A DNA stretch of 35,364 nt, taken from the NCBI GenBank assembly GCA_030038655.1, contig JASHSP010000026.1, forward strand, positions 1 to 35,364. Reading direction: 5' to 3'. The stretch comes from Thermoplasmata archaeon (GTDB lineage Archaea > Thermoplasmatota > Thermoplasmata > Lutacidiplasmatales > UBA184). This document shows positions 1 through 8,906 of this stretch, piece after piece. The position numbers and the translations under genes were made by a program. The notes below the pieces were generated by a model, which saw only the letters and a list, made by a program, of their open reading frames with translations, made no database searches and was not told the DNA's origin. How positions within the stretch are numbered: the stretch's first letter is position 1; every line of letters starts with the position of its first letter.

Positions 1-137
1 ACCGAACGGTGGATATCGCGTTCACGAAGGGCCCTACGCCGACGGTGACGCTCCACGAGACGGGGCTCGCGGGCGGCTCGAAGTGGTCGGTGACCCTCGG
101 CGGGACCCTGACTGCCAGCTCGAAGACGGCGAACGTG
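1..137 (+). repeat. Exact copy of 7950-8086
   Basis: All 137 nt match by eye from accgaacggtgg to gcgaacgtg, then the sequences diverge. Confidence 0.9.
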
Positions 138-1673
138 ACGACGACACAGGTCGGCGGCTCGGTCACGTTGAGTGTCGGGCTATCGGGCGGTGTCGAACCG
201 GTAACGTACACGTTGCAGGCGGGCTGCGCGGGTCTCGCGGGCGACGTGTTCACCCCGGTGGCCGCGGGCAGCTGCACGATCTACCTGAACGCGACGGACG
301 CGGTGGGAAGCCACTCGGACACCTCGGTGACGATCACCGTGAAGGCGGCGCTCGTGGCGAGCCTCTCGCCGGGGACCGCGACGATCACCCTGGGTGACTC
401 GGTGACGTTCGTCGTGGGAACGACCGGGGGCGTCGCACCGGTGACCTACACGCTCCAAGCGAACTGCGCGGGGCTGATGGGTAACGTGCTCACGCCGACG
501 GCGACCGGGGTCTGCACGGTCTACCTGAACGCGACGGACGCCGTAGGGAGCCACTCGGACGTGACGTCGACGGTGACGGTCAAGCCCGCGGTGGTGGGTT
601 CGTTCCAGGTAACGTTCACGGAAGGCGGACTGCCGGCCGGGACGGAGTGGTTCGTGAACATCACCGGTGGCTCGTCGTACAGCTCGGAGACCGATTCGAT
701 CAGCTTCATGGCCGCGAACGGAGCGTACGACTACACGATCGGGACGGCGAACCGGAGCTACGAGGCCGCGCCCGGGTCGTTCACGGTCAACGGCGCGACG
801 GTGAGCGAGTCGGTGACGTTCTCCCTGGTCACCTACGCGGTGACGTTCACCGAGACCGGTGTTCCAACTGGCCTGACGTGGTATCTCAACCTCTCGAGCG
901 GGCAGATGTTCAGCACGACGACCGACTCGATCAGCATCATGGAGTCGAACGGCAGCTACGGCTACATCTTCGGCGCGACGCCCGTGTTCCCGAAGTACTA
1001 CTCCGCGCTACCGGGCACCGTGACGGTGGCCGGGCACTCGCAGATCGTGAGCGTGACCTTCGTGGAAGTCCGCCAGGTGATCGTGACGGAGAAGGGATTG
1101 CCGCTGGGGATGAAGTGGTGGGTCAACTTCACCGGCGGCGGACCGTCGTTCAGCTCGACAGGGGCGACGGACCTGTTCTATATGCCCGCGGGTACCTGGA
1201 CGTACACGGTCACCGCGGCGAACCACGACTACACGGCGAAGGGACGGACGTTCACCGTGCACAGCCCGCTCGCCCGGCCGCACGTGGCGCTGATGTTCGG
1301 TGCGAAGTTCAAGCTGAACACGTTCGAACAAACGTTCTCGGAAACGGGCCTGCCCCACGGATCGAAATGGTGCGTGGTGATCACGGGCGGAGCGACGCAC
1401 TGCACAACCCTCGCCTCGATGAGCTTCAAGCTCGCGAACGGGACCTACACGTACACGCTGACGACGACGAAGGCGGGCTACTCGGGAGCGGGGGCCTCGA
1501 TCACCGTGTCGGGAGTAGGATCGTGGTCGGTGACGTTCTCGGACCCGGGAGTCCCGGCGGTTCTGGTCGTCGGAGCGACTACAGCGAGCTCGAGCGGGGG
1601 GATGCTGGTTGGCCTGAGCGTGGTTCTGATCGGGCTAGGAATGGTCGGGTTCGCGCGCCAACGGAGGGCGTGA
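1..1673 (+). CDS. Large surface protein, 5'-truncated by window start: Ig-like repeats, FTETGLP-type modules, C-terminal TM anchor
   Basis: Frame is open from the window start. Repeats TTTQVGGSVTLSVGLSGGVEPVTYTLQAGCAG...YLNATDAVGSHSD are followed by several VTFTEtGLPxGtxWxV modules. C-terminus GGMLVGLSVVLIGLGMVGFARQRRA is a TM helix plus basic tail. The GTG at 9 is probably not the true start. Confidence 0.85.
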   Translation, partial: RTVDIAFTKGPTPTVTLHETGLAGGSKWSVTLGGTLTASSKTANVTTTQVGGSVTLSVGLSGGVEPVTYTLQAGCAGLAGDVFTPVAAGSCTIYLNATDAVGSHSDTSVTITVKAALVASLSPGTATITLGDSVTFVVGTTGGVAPVTYTLQANCAGLMGNVLTPTATGVCTVYLNATDAVGSHSDVTSTVTVKPAVVGSFQVTFTEGGLPAGTEWFVNITGGSSYSSETDSISFMAANGAYDYTIGTANRSYEAAPGSFTVNGATVSESVTFSLVTYAVTFTETGVPTGLTWYLNLSSGQMFSTTTDSISIMESNGSYGYIFGATPVFPKYYSALPGTVTVAGHSQIVSVTFVEVRQVIVTEKGLPLGMKWWVNFTGGGPSFSSTGATDLFYMPAGTWTYTVTAANHDYTAKGRTFTVHSPLARPHVALMFGAKFKLNTFEQTFSETGLPHGSKWCVVITGGATHCTTLASMSFKLANGTYTYTLTTTKAGYSGAGASITVSGVGSWSVTFSDPGVPAVLVVGATTASSSGGMLVGLSVVLIGLGMVGFARQRRA

Positions 1674-1720
1674 GGGCCCTGGCGGGGAGACCACGGGAAG
1701 AATCGAGGCAAGTCGGATCC

Positions 1721-1764
1721 GGGTCGGCGAGTCTCCGGGGGACGCCCCGGGGGCTCGCCGACCC
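1721..1764. other. Very strong hairpin: about 20-bp stem, GACG tetraloop
   Basis: GGGTCGGCGAGTCTCCGGGG-GACG-CCCCGGGGGCTCGCCGACCC; 18 Watson-Crick and 2 G-T pairs, 48 nt after the stop codon at 1673. Confidence 0.8.
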
Positions 1765-1884
1765 CGTGTAAGAGCCGCCAGCAACGGATTGAGTCACGAT
1801 TGTGCCCTCTGACCACCGCAACTAGACTGGCTGCGCCCGTATCATAATCCGTTTTGAAGGCGAGAATCGAGCTCTCTGACCCAG

Positions 1885-1893
1885 ATTTAAGTA
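1885..1893 (+). promoter_or_regulatory. TATA-like element for thermopsin gene with long leader
   Basis: ATTTAAGTA, a low-GC island about 240 nt upstream of ATG 2129. Confidence 0.4.
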
Positions 1894-2039
1894 GTTGATT
1901 TCCTTACCAACGCTCGCTCCGGGTGGCATCGTGCGCTTCGGTGGGTGGGACCGATCCGCGGCCTGCGTTGGCGCACGCCAATCTATCAAGTCGCTCGGTC
2001 GCGATCGGCCCTCTCCGCGAGAAGCCGGTACTCCTCGGG

Positions 2040-2109
2040 CGCCTTCGGGAGGATTCTTCCTCCCCGAAGGCGACGTTTACGCTCCACCGTCAGCGAGGCT
2101 TCGGTGGAG
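2040..2109 (+). promoter_or_regulatory. Structured 5' leader with two consecutive hairpins
   Basis: Hairpin 1, 2040-2072: CGCCTTCGGGAGGA-TTCT-TCCTCCCCGAAGGCG, 14 bp with one bulged C. Hairpin 2, 2082-2109: CTCCACCG...CGGTGGAG, 8 bp; its 3' arm overlaps GGAGG. Confidence 0.6.
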
Positions 2110-2128
2110 GAGAGAGTGATATCAGAGC

Positions 2129-5100
2129 ATGAAGGGGTACCGGGGAAGGAAGCTGGTTGCAATCGCGTTCGTCGCGGTCATGGTGTGTTCGGCGTTTGCG
2201 GTGTTGTCGACCGCGCTCGACGTTTCGGGTGCTACTGGCGCGTCCGCGTTCTCGTTGTTGAATCCCACCGGGTCGGCCTTGGCGAGTGCGCCTTCAAACG
2301 CGGCGGGAGCGACCGAAACAGCTGCCGACGCCGCGTATGTATCCTACCAGCAGGCCGAAGCATCGCTCCAAGCGGAGTATACAGCCGACGCGCAACAGCT
2401 TGAGGCCCACGGAGCCTTGGCCAAGTACATTCACCTTCCCTCAACACTCCCCTCCGGCGAAGTCAACGGGGCCGTGGTGCCAGGCCCGATGTACGCGGAC
2501 GAACTCCAAGCGGAGACAACCGGTACCACCTACGCGAAGTCCCCCTCCCCGACGGGTATCACCTACTACGGCGAGTCGGGTTCCACGACCAGCCCGACGA
2601 CCACGATCGTCGATACCACGAGCCTTGCCGGGACGATCAACGTCACCAACCTTTCCGCCCTCTACCTAGACACCGACAACCCGGACCAGTGGGGCGCCCA
2701 GCTGAACGGCGTCGTCACCAACGTGACACTGGACGGCGCGCGGGGGTCCGCCGCCGACGGCTACGCGTACTGGGTCCAGAACGTCATCGGCTACCAGCAG
2801 TTCAACAGCACCCTCCAGTTCGATGAAAACACCTGGAACTTCACGACCTCCCCGAGCGACACGTCGTTCCCGACGAGCGGGACGGCCACGATCGTGGCGA
2901 ACGACACGAACGACACCCTGGATGACGGCGAGGTCTACATCGGAGAGTCGCAGTACTTCTATGCGCCCACTCCGTTCAACCTGACATTCTACACGAACCT
3001 CTCGCTGCACAACAATCTCATCTGCAACGCGTGGAGCTCGCTGCACTCGAGCTCGGGGTGCACGAGCAGCCCGGCCGCTACGATCGCGGCCTATTACGGT
3101 GACCAGACGATCTTCTACAACTACAGCCTGAGCTTCCCGGCATCGAACACGAAGGTACCGCTAGGCACGCATTACTCGGGCAACTACGACTGGCTGACGT
3201 TCCACACAGCGTCCGGAAACGTTGAGGACAACGGAGCGAACACCCGGTCGGCGGGCATGGAGGCCTCGGGCAAGCACGCCGGGGTCGTCGAGGACAACGA
3301 CTTCGAGCTCGATTTCGGCATTGGGGCGTACGACGGGGCAACTCAGGACGTCTTCCAGGCAAACGGCACGGCTTCGCTGGATTACGTCAACGACTGCACC
3401 GCGAGCACGGGCAGCGTGGAAGAAAGCTGCACGATCCCGGCGTCTCCAACGTACAAGTCGGTTCCTGCGGCCCTCAACTTCGGGGCCGAGACCGGCGAAA
3501 CCGGGGCCGGGTTGTCGATCAATTATGAGTCGACCGCGGACGTCGCGACGTTCTCGGCGGGGCCGGGGGTCCTGCACTCGCTGTGGGGCTACACAACACA
3601 GAACAGCGCGGGTACGGTCGCCGTGACCAACCACATCACGGTTACCGGGTCTCCCCTGACCCTGACGGCGCAGCCGTACATCTTCATCTTTATCGAGGAC
3701 ACGTCGGTCACCACCCCGGCGGACGGCTTCTGGTGGTCCCCCGACGTGCCGGTATGGTACCTCAATGCGGGAACGTACGACTACGAAGCGTTCCTGTCGG
3801 ACTACACCGACGTGACAGGTGGAACGTTCACGGTGAGTACCTCGCCGGTGACCGTGACCGCCACTCTCCCCTACGCCAGTTCGAACGGAGTCTACACTCC
3901 GCTCTGGGCGTTGACTCCCTCCGGTACGGTCGCTAATGCGGAGCTGGCGGGAATATCCTCATCAGGGGCAGGGACCCAGTCGAGCCCTTACGTTCTGTTC
4001 GCCAACAACGACACCGCGTCCTCCCAGGCTTTGAACTCGGTGTTCGAGAGCGACAACGACTACGAATTCCCTACGTTTTCGGGCGTGCTGCTGTACAACA
4101 CGACTGCCTACGTCGAGGAAAGCCACGGGACCGAGTTCTACACCGGGAGCACCAGTCTCGAGTATCTGCAGCAGCAGTTTTACGAGACGCAGCACGTCAC
4201 GATCGCCCACACGGGGAACATCCAGGGGTATGGGGAGTTCACCTCGCTCTTCGAGACGACCCCCGCGCAGAACCCGATCCCCACGGCGAACGTGATGATC
4301 TGGAACTCGACCAACGACCTCGTGATGGGAAACACGTTCCTCTCCACGAAGGCCCACTCGAGCTCGTATGTCGCTCTCGACGACCTCCTGCTCTTCGGCG
4401 GCGGTTCGGGCTGTACCGCGGCGTACTCCGTCGCACCCGCCCCTCCCGTCACCGACCCGTGCGGTGGCACTTCCGGACCGGCTGCGGCGGGCTCGCGGAA
4501 TGTCGTGTGGGGGAATCTCTTCTACGACACCGCCACCACCTCCACTCCGAGCTCGCCCGGGACGTATGCGGGAATTGCCGAGGCCGAGGATGGCGATCTG
4601 ATCTACAACAACGAGTTCAAGGTCGATAATCCGGCCCCGCTGATGCCGTGGGACATCGCGACCGAGGAAGGTCCCGTCTTTTACAGCGACACCTGGAACG
4701 TCTCCGAGCAGGCCGCGAGCAACGTGGCCGAGACCGTCAACGGTTTCGCTCTCTCGGGGAACGTCTTGGGTTCGGCCTACGCACTCCAGGGCGGTAACTA
4801 CTGGTGGAACTTCGGGGGCCCGAGCGGCACCCACTGCGCCACCCCCTTCACGGCGAACCCAGGATGCCTGAATTCGTTCGCGAACGCGACCTACAACAAC
4901 CAGGTCGACTACACGGATGGAGCCGCCACGATCTTCCCTCCGCCCTACACCTCGAACTACGAGAACGGCCTGCTGGGAACCGGCGACGCCGCCCCGATCC
5001 CCTCGTCGTCGTCGGGGTCGTTCACCACGACGTTTAGCGAAACGGGCCTTCCCGCCTCGACAACCTGGTACGTCAACGTGACGCTCCCGGGACAAGTGGC

Positions 5101-8100
5101 CCCGTACACGCTATCGTCCTCCGCAGCCTCCCAGGCGGCGCTGTACATCTCCGACGGGTCCTACCCGTTCACGGTGGCGTCGGCGAACGCGGCGTACTCT
5201 GCGTCGGCTCCGTCGCCGCTGGTCGTCAAGGGCGTGACGCAGACCGTCACGATTGCCTTCTCGAAGATCTCCGTCTCACCATCGGCGACCCACAACCCGG
5301 TCGACGTGGGCCAGGCAACCACGATCTCGGCCGGGGCAAGCGGCGGCTCCGGCACGTACACCAGTTATGTCTGGTCGGGATTGCCTTCCAGCTGCGCGAG
5401 TCCCGGGAACGTGGCGTCGTTCAGCTGCACGCCCACCGTGACGGGTCCTTACACAGTCCAAGTGACCGTCACGGACTCGAACGGCGGGCATGCGAGCGGG
5501 TCGTTCACCCTGACCGTCGACTCAGCACTCGTGGTGTCGCCCTATTCGAGCCATAACCCGACCCAGGTGGATGGAGCGGTCACGATCTCGGCGGGCGCCA
5601 GCGGCGGATCCGGTACGTACTCGAGCTACGTCTGGTCGGGCTCGGTGCCCACGGGATGCACGCTGCCGTCGGGCACGGGCACGTCCTCGTTCGGATGCAC
5701 GCCGGGAAGCTCCGGCAACTTTCCGATCCAGGTCGCGGTCACGGATTCGAACGGAAACACCGTCACGAACTCGTTTACCCTGGGGGTCGACCCCGCGCTG
5801 TTCGTGACTCTCACGGCGAACGTGACGACAACCCAGATCGGCGGTTCTGTATCGCTGAGTCTCGGGTTCAGCGGGGGCGTGGCGCCGATCTCGTACACGC
5901 TCCAGGCGAGCGGGCCCGGCCTCTCGGGTGAGACCTTCACGCCGACGTCCCCCGGTGTCTACACGATCTACCTGAACGCGACGGACGCGGTCGGGAGCAC
6001 CTCGACCGCGACCGTGACGATCACGGTCGAACCGGCCCTGGTGGCGACGCTGACGGCGAACGTGACGACGACCCAGGTCGGCGGCTCGGTCTTGTTGACT
6101 ATCGGCCTTTCCGGCGGAGTGGCGCCGGTGACCTATACGCTCCAGGCGAGCGGTCCGGGGCTCGAGAACCCCGTGTTCACGCCGGGCGCTCCGGGGGTCT
6201 ACACGATCTACTTGAACGCGACCGACGCCGTCGGGAGCACTTCCGACGCGACGGTGACCATAACCGTCGAGCCGGCGCTATACGCCACCTTGACGGCGAA
6301 CGTGACGACGACCCAGGTGGGCGGGTCGGTCACGCTGAGCGTGGGGCTATCGGGCGGGGTGGAGCCAGTGACGTACACGTTGCAGGCGGGCTGCGCGGGT
6401 CTCGTGGGCGATGTGTTCACCCCGGTGGCCGCGGGCAGTTGCACGATCTACCTGAACGCGACGGACGCGGTGGGAAGCACTTCGGACGCGACCGTGACGA
6501 TCACCGTCGAGTCGGGATTGGTCGCCACGCTCTCGGCGAACGTGACGACGACACAGGTCGGCGGCTCGGTCTCGTTGAGTGTCGGGCTGTCGGGCGGTGT
6601 CGAACCGGTAACGTACACGTTGCAGGCGGGCTGCGCGGGTCTCGCGGGCGACGTGTTCACCCCGGTGGCCGCGGGCAGTTGCACGATCTACCTGAACGCG
6701 ACGGACGCGGTGGGAAGCACTTCGGACGCGACCGTGACGATCACGGTTGAGTCTTGGCTCGTGGCAACGTTGTCGGCGAACGTGACGACGACGCAGGTCG
6801 GCGGCTCGGTCACGCTGAGCGTGGGGCTATCGGGCGGGGTGGAGCCAGTGACGTACACGTTGCAGGCGGGCTGTGCGGGTCTCGCGGGCGATGTGTTCAC
6901 CCCGGTGGCCGCGGGCAGTTGCACGATCTACCTGAACGCGACGGACGCGGTGGGAAGCCACTCGGACACTTCGGTGACGATCACCGTGAAGGCGGCGCTG
7001 GTGGCGACGCTCTCGGCGAACGTGACGACGACGCAGGTCGGCGGCTCGGTCTCGTTGAGTGTCGGGCTGTCGGGCGGTGTCGAACCGGTAACGTACACGT
7101 TGCAGGCGGGCTGTGCGGGCCTCGCGGGCGACGTGTTCACCCCGGTGGCCGCGGGCAGTTGCACGATCTACCTGAACGCGACGGACGCGGTGGGAAGCCA
7201 CTCGGACACTTCGGTGACGATCACCGTGAAGGCGGCGCTGGTGGCGACGCTGACGGCGAACGTGACGACGACACAGGTCGGCGGCTCGGTCTCGTTGAGT
7301 GTCGGGCTGTCGGGCGGTGTCGAACCGGTAACGTACACGTTGCAGGCGGGCTGTGCGGGTCTCGCGGGCGACGTGTTCACCCCGGTGGCCGCGGGCAGTT
7401 GCACGATCTACCTGAACGCGACGGACGCGGTGGGAAGCCACTCGGACACTTCGGTGACGATCACCGTGAAGGCGGCGCTGGTGGCGACCCTCTCTCCCGC
7501 CACCTCGACGATTCACCTCGGCGGTTCGGTGACGTTCGTCGTCGGACACACGGGCGGTGTCGCGCCAGTGACGTACACGCTGCGGGCGAGCGGCCCGGGA
7601 CTCTCCGGTACCGTCTTCACACCGACGGCGACGGGAACGTACACGATCTACCTCAACGCCACGGACGCCGTCGGGAGCGTTTCGGACGTGACGGCAACCG
7701 TGGTCGTGGAGTCATCGCTCGTGACGAAGTATACTGTGACGTTCACGGAGACCGGGCTGCCGGTCAAGGGAGAGTCGTGGCAGGTGTCGTTCAACGGCTC
7801 GACGGTGAAGACTGCCGCGACGTCGAGGGCCCCCACCGTTACCTCGGTCGAGTTCAACGTGACCAACGGTACATACCCGTACCTCGTCACGGGTCCGTCC
7901 GGCTACGGCGCAACGGCCCCGGACGGTAGCGTGTTCGTGGCGGGGGAGTACCGAACGGTGGATATCGCGTTCACGAAGGGCCCTACGCCGACGGTGACGC
8001 TCCACGAGACGGGGCTCGCGGGCGGCTCGAAGTGGTCGGTGACCCTCGGCGGGACCCTGACTGCCAGCTCGAAGACGGCGAACGTGGTGTTCAAGAACCT

Positions 8101-8560
8101 CACGCCGGCATCGTATGCCTACTCGATCGGGTCGGTGGGGAGCGCGACGACGTTGGTGAAGGTCGGAACCACGTGGACGGTCACGTCGACCGGGACGGTC
8201 TCGAACGCGAAGGGTGTCACGGTCCCGGTGCGGTTCGCGTATCTGGTGACGTTCACGGAGACGGGTCTCGCGAGCGGTACGTCGTGGAGCGTCACGTCGC
8301 AGGGCCAGACCGTGTCGTCCACCGGCACCGCCCTCGGTCTGTACCTGACGAACGGGTCGGTCGGGTTCACGGTGCACAAGGTGACGGGCTACACGGAGTC
8401 GTCCTCGCCTTCCGGGCACGTTACGGTGTCCGGTGCCCCGGCGAGCGTCTCGGTCAAGTTCACGGCGAAGCCCGGCGGCGAGCCTGCGGTCGGTGTCCCG
8501 GCCACAGGCTCTGTGCTCCAGGAACTGGTGCGGGCGGTCGAGGCCGTCCTCCACCTCTGA
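2129..8560 (+). CDS. Thermopsin-family (peptidase A5) giant secreted protein with beta-helix-like region, PKD/Ig-like repeats and FTETGLP modules
   Basis: Signal peptide MKGYRGRKLVAIAFVAVMVCSAFAVLSTAL. Thermopsin-like block GITYYGESG...GAQLNGVVTNV...YWVQNVIGYQQFNSTLQFDENTWNF...NDFELDFGIGAYDGAT. NosD-like block NVMIWNSTNDLVMGNTF...NVVWGNLFYD...LQGGNYWWNFG. Then PKD-like and 80-aa tandem repeats. Confidence 0.88.
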   Translation: MKGYRGRKLVAIAFVAVMVCSAFAVLSTALDVSGATGASAFSLLNPTGSALASAPSNAAGATETAADAAYVSYQQAEASLQAEYTADAQQLEAHGALAKYIHLPSTLPSGEVNGAVVPGPMYADELQAETTGTTYAKSPSPTGITYYGESGSTTSPTTTIVDTTSLAGTINVTNLSALYLDTDNPDQWGAQLNGVVTNVTLDGARGSAADGYAYWVQNVIGYQQFNSTLQFDENTWNFTTSPSDTSFPTSGTATIVANDTNDTLDDGEVYIGESQYFYAPTPFNLTFYTNLSLHNNLICNAWSSLHSSSGCTSSPAATIAAYYGDQTIFYNYSLSFPASNTKVPLGTHYSGNYDWLTFHTASGNVEDNGANTRSAGMEASGKHAGVVEDNDFELDFGIGAYDGATQDVFQANGTASLDYVNDCTASTGSVEESCTIPASPTYKSVPAALNFGAETGETGAGLSINYESTADVATFSAGPGVLHSLWGYTTQNSAGTVAVTNHITVTGSPLTLTAQPYIFIFIEDTSVTTPADGFWWSPDVPVWYLNAGTYDYEAFLSDYTDVTGGTFTVSTSPVTVTATLPYASSNGVYTPLWALTPSGTVANAELAGISSSGAGTQSSPYVLFANNDTASSQALNSVFESDNDYEFPTFSGVLLYNTTAYVEESHGTEFYTGSTSLEYLQQQFYETQHVTIAHTGNIQGYGEFTSLFETTPAQNPIPTANVMIWNSTNDLVMGNTFLSTKAHSSSYVALDDLLLFGGGSGCTAAYSVAPAPPVTDPCGGTSGPAAAGSRNVVWGNLFYDTATTSTPSSPGTYAGIAEAEDGDLIYNNEFKVDNPAPLMPWDIATEEGPVFYSDTWNVSEQAASNVAETVNGFALSGNVLGSAYALQGGNYWWNFGGPSGTHCATPFTANPGCLNSFANATYNNQVDYTDGAATIFPPPYTSNYENGLLGTGDAAPIPSSSSGSFTTTFSETGLPASTTWYVNVTLPGQVAPYTLSSSAASQAALYISDGSYPFTVASANAAYSASAPSPLVVKGVTQTVTIAFSKISVSPSATHNPVDVGQATTISAGASGGSGTYTSYVWSGLPSSCASPGNVASFSCTPTVTGPYTVQVTVTDSNGGHASGSFTLTVDSALVVSPYSSHNPTQVDGAVTISAGASGGSGTYSSYVWSGSVPTGCTLPSGTGTSSFGCTPGSSGNFPIQVAVTDSNGNTVTNSFTLGVDPALFVTLTANVTTTQIGGSVSLSLGFSGGVAPISYTLQASGPGLSGETFTPTSPGVYTIYLNATDAVGSTSTATVTITVEPALVATLTANVTTTQVGGSVLLTIGLSGGVAPVTYTLQASGPGLENPVFTPGAPGVYTIYLNATDAVGSTSDATVTITVEPALYATLTANVTTTQVGGSVTLSVGLSGGVEPVTYTLQAGCAGLVGDVFTPVAAGSCTIYLNATDAVGSTSDATVTITVESGLVATLSANVTTTQVGGSVSLSVGLSGGVEPVTYTLQAGCAGLAGDVFTPVAAGSCTIYLNATDAVGSTSDATVTITVESWLVATLSANVTTTQVGGSVTLSVGLSGGVEPVTYTLQAGCAGLAGDVFTPVAAGSCTIYLNATDAVGSHSDTSVTITVKAALVATLSANVTTTQVGGSVSLSVGLSGGVEPVTYTLQAGCAGLAGDVFTPVAAGSCTIYLNATDAVGSHSDTSVTITVKAALVATLTANVTTTQVGGSVSLSVGLSGGVEPVTYTLQAGCAGLAGDVFTPVAAGSCTIYLNATDAVGSHSDTSVTITVKAALVATLSPATSTIHLGGSVTFVVGHTGGVAPVTYTLRASGPGLSGTVFTPTATGTYTIYLNATDAVGSVSDVTATVVVESSLVTKYTVTFTETGLPVKGESWQVSFNGSTVKTAATSRAPTVTSVEFNVTNGTYPYLVTGPSGYGATAPDGSVFVAGEYRTVDIAFTKGPTPTVTLHETGLAGGSKWSVTLGGTLTASSKTANVVFKNLTPASYAYSIGSVGSATTLVKVGTTWTVTSTGTVSNAKGVTVPVRFAYLVTFTETGLASGTSWSVTSQGQTVSSTGTALGLYLTNGSVGFTVHKVTGYTESSSPSGHVTVSGAPASVSVKFTAKPGGEPAVGVPATGSVLQELVRAVEAVLHL
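5798..7717 (+). repeat. Tandem array of eight 240-bp (80-aa) Ig-like units
   Basis: Motif LTANVTTTQVGGSV...YLNATDAVGS recurs exactly every 240 nt; units 3-7 are near-identical at DNA level; unit 8 is divergent. Confidence 0.92.
7950..8086 (+). repeat. Exact copy of 1-137
   Basis: See 1-137. Confidence 0.9.
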
Positions 8561-8607
8561 GCGGAGAAGGAGACCGATCGATCGACTGTCGGGGAGAAAC
8601 CGACCCC

Positions 8608-8638
8608 GGCCCGCCCTCCGAAGGAACGGGGGCGGGCC
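8608..8638. terminator. Hairpin after thermopsin gene, possible 3'-end structure
   Basis: GGCCCGCCC...GGGCGGGCC perfect 9-bp stem, 48 nt after the stop codon, followed by pyrimidine-rich CCCCTTCCTGTTGTTC. Confidence 0.4.
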
Positions 8639-8906
8639 CGAACCCCTTCCTGTTGTTCACCCCTAGTGGGGGTTCCTCCACCCCCTTGGCGAATCGTGGG
8701 AAACGCCCCGTGCCCGCGCTAAAACCGGTGCGCTGGCCGAGCCCGAGTTCGGGGCGTCGCTCGCCGTAATGGGCCGGCTCAGGCCAATATCGCGGGCTCC
8801 GGTGGCCTCCGCGGTCGGCCCCGAGGTCGCGCCGCAGCGGAGTCACGCGGGCTCGAACGGGACCGGCGACCGAGGGTTCTTGTAGTATAATTCCGTGCGT
8901 CCGTGC

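Noticed and set aside
1895-2403. Small plus-strand ORFs in the leader upstream of the thermopsin gene
   Set aside because: No recognisable domains, overlapping frames, and better explained as a structured leader.
6448-7404. Series of 78-aa minus ORFs spaced exactly 240 nt (MQLPAATGVNTSPARPAQ...)
   Set aside because: By-product of the tandem repeat on the plus strand, not separate genes.
5798-7717. Regular repeats considered as a CRISPR-like array
   Set aside because: 240-nt units are coding in one continuous frame with no spacer structure.
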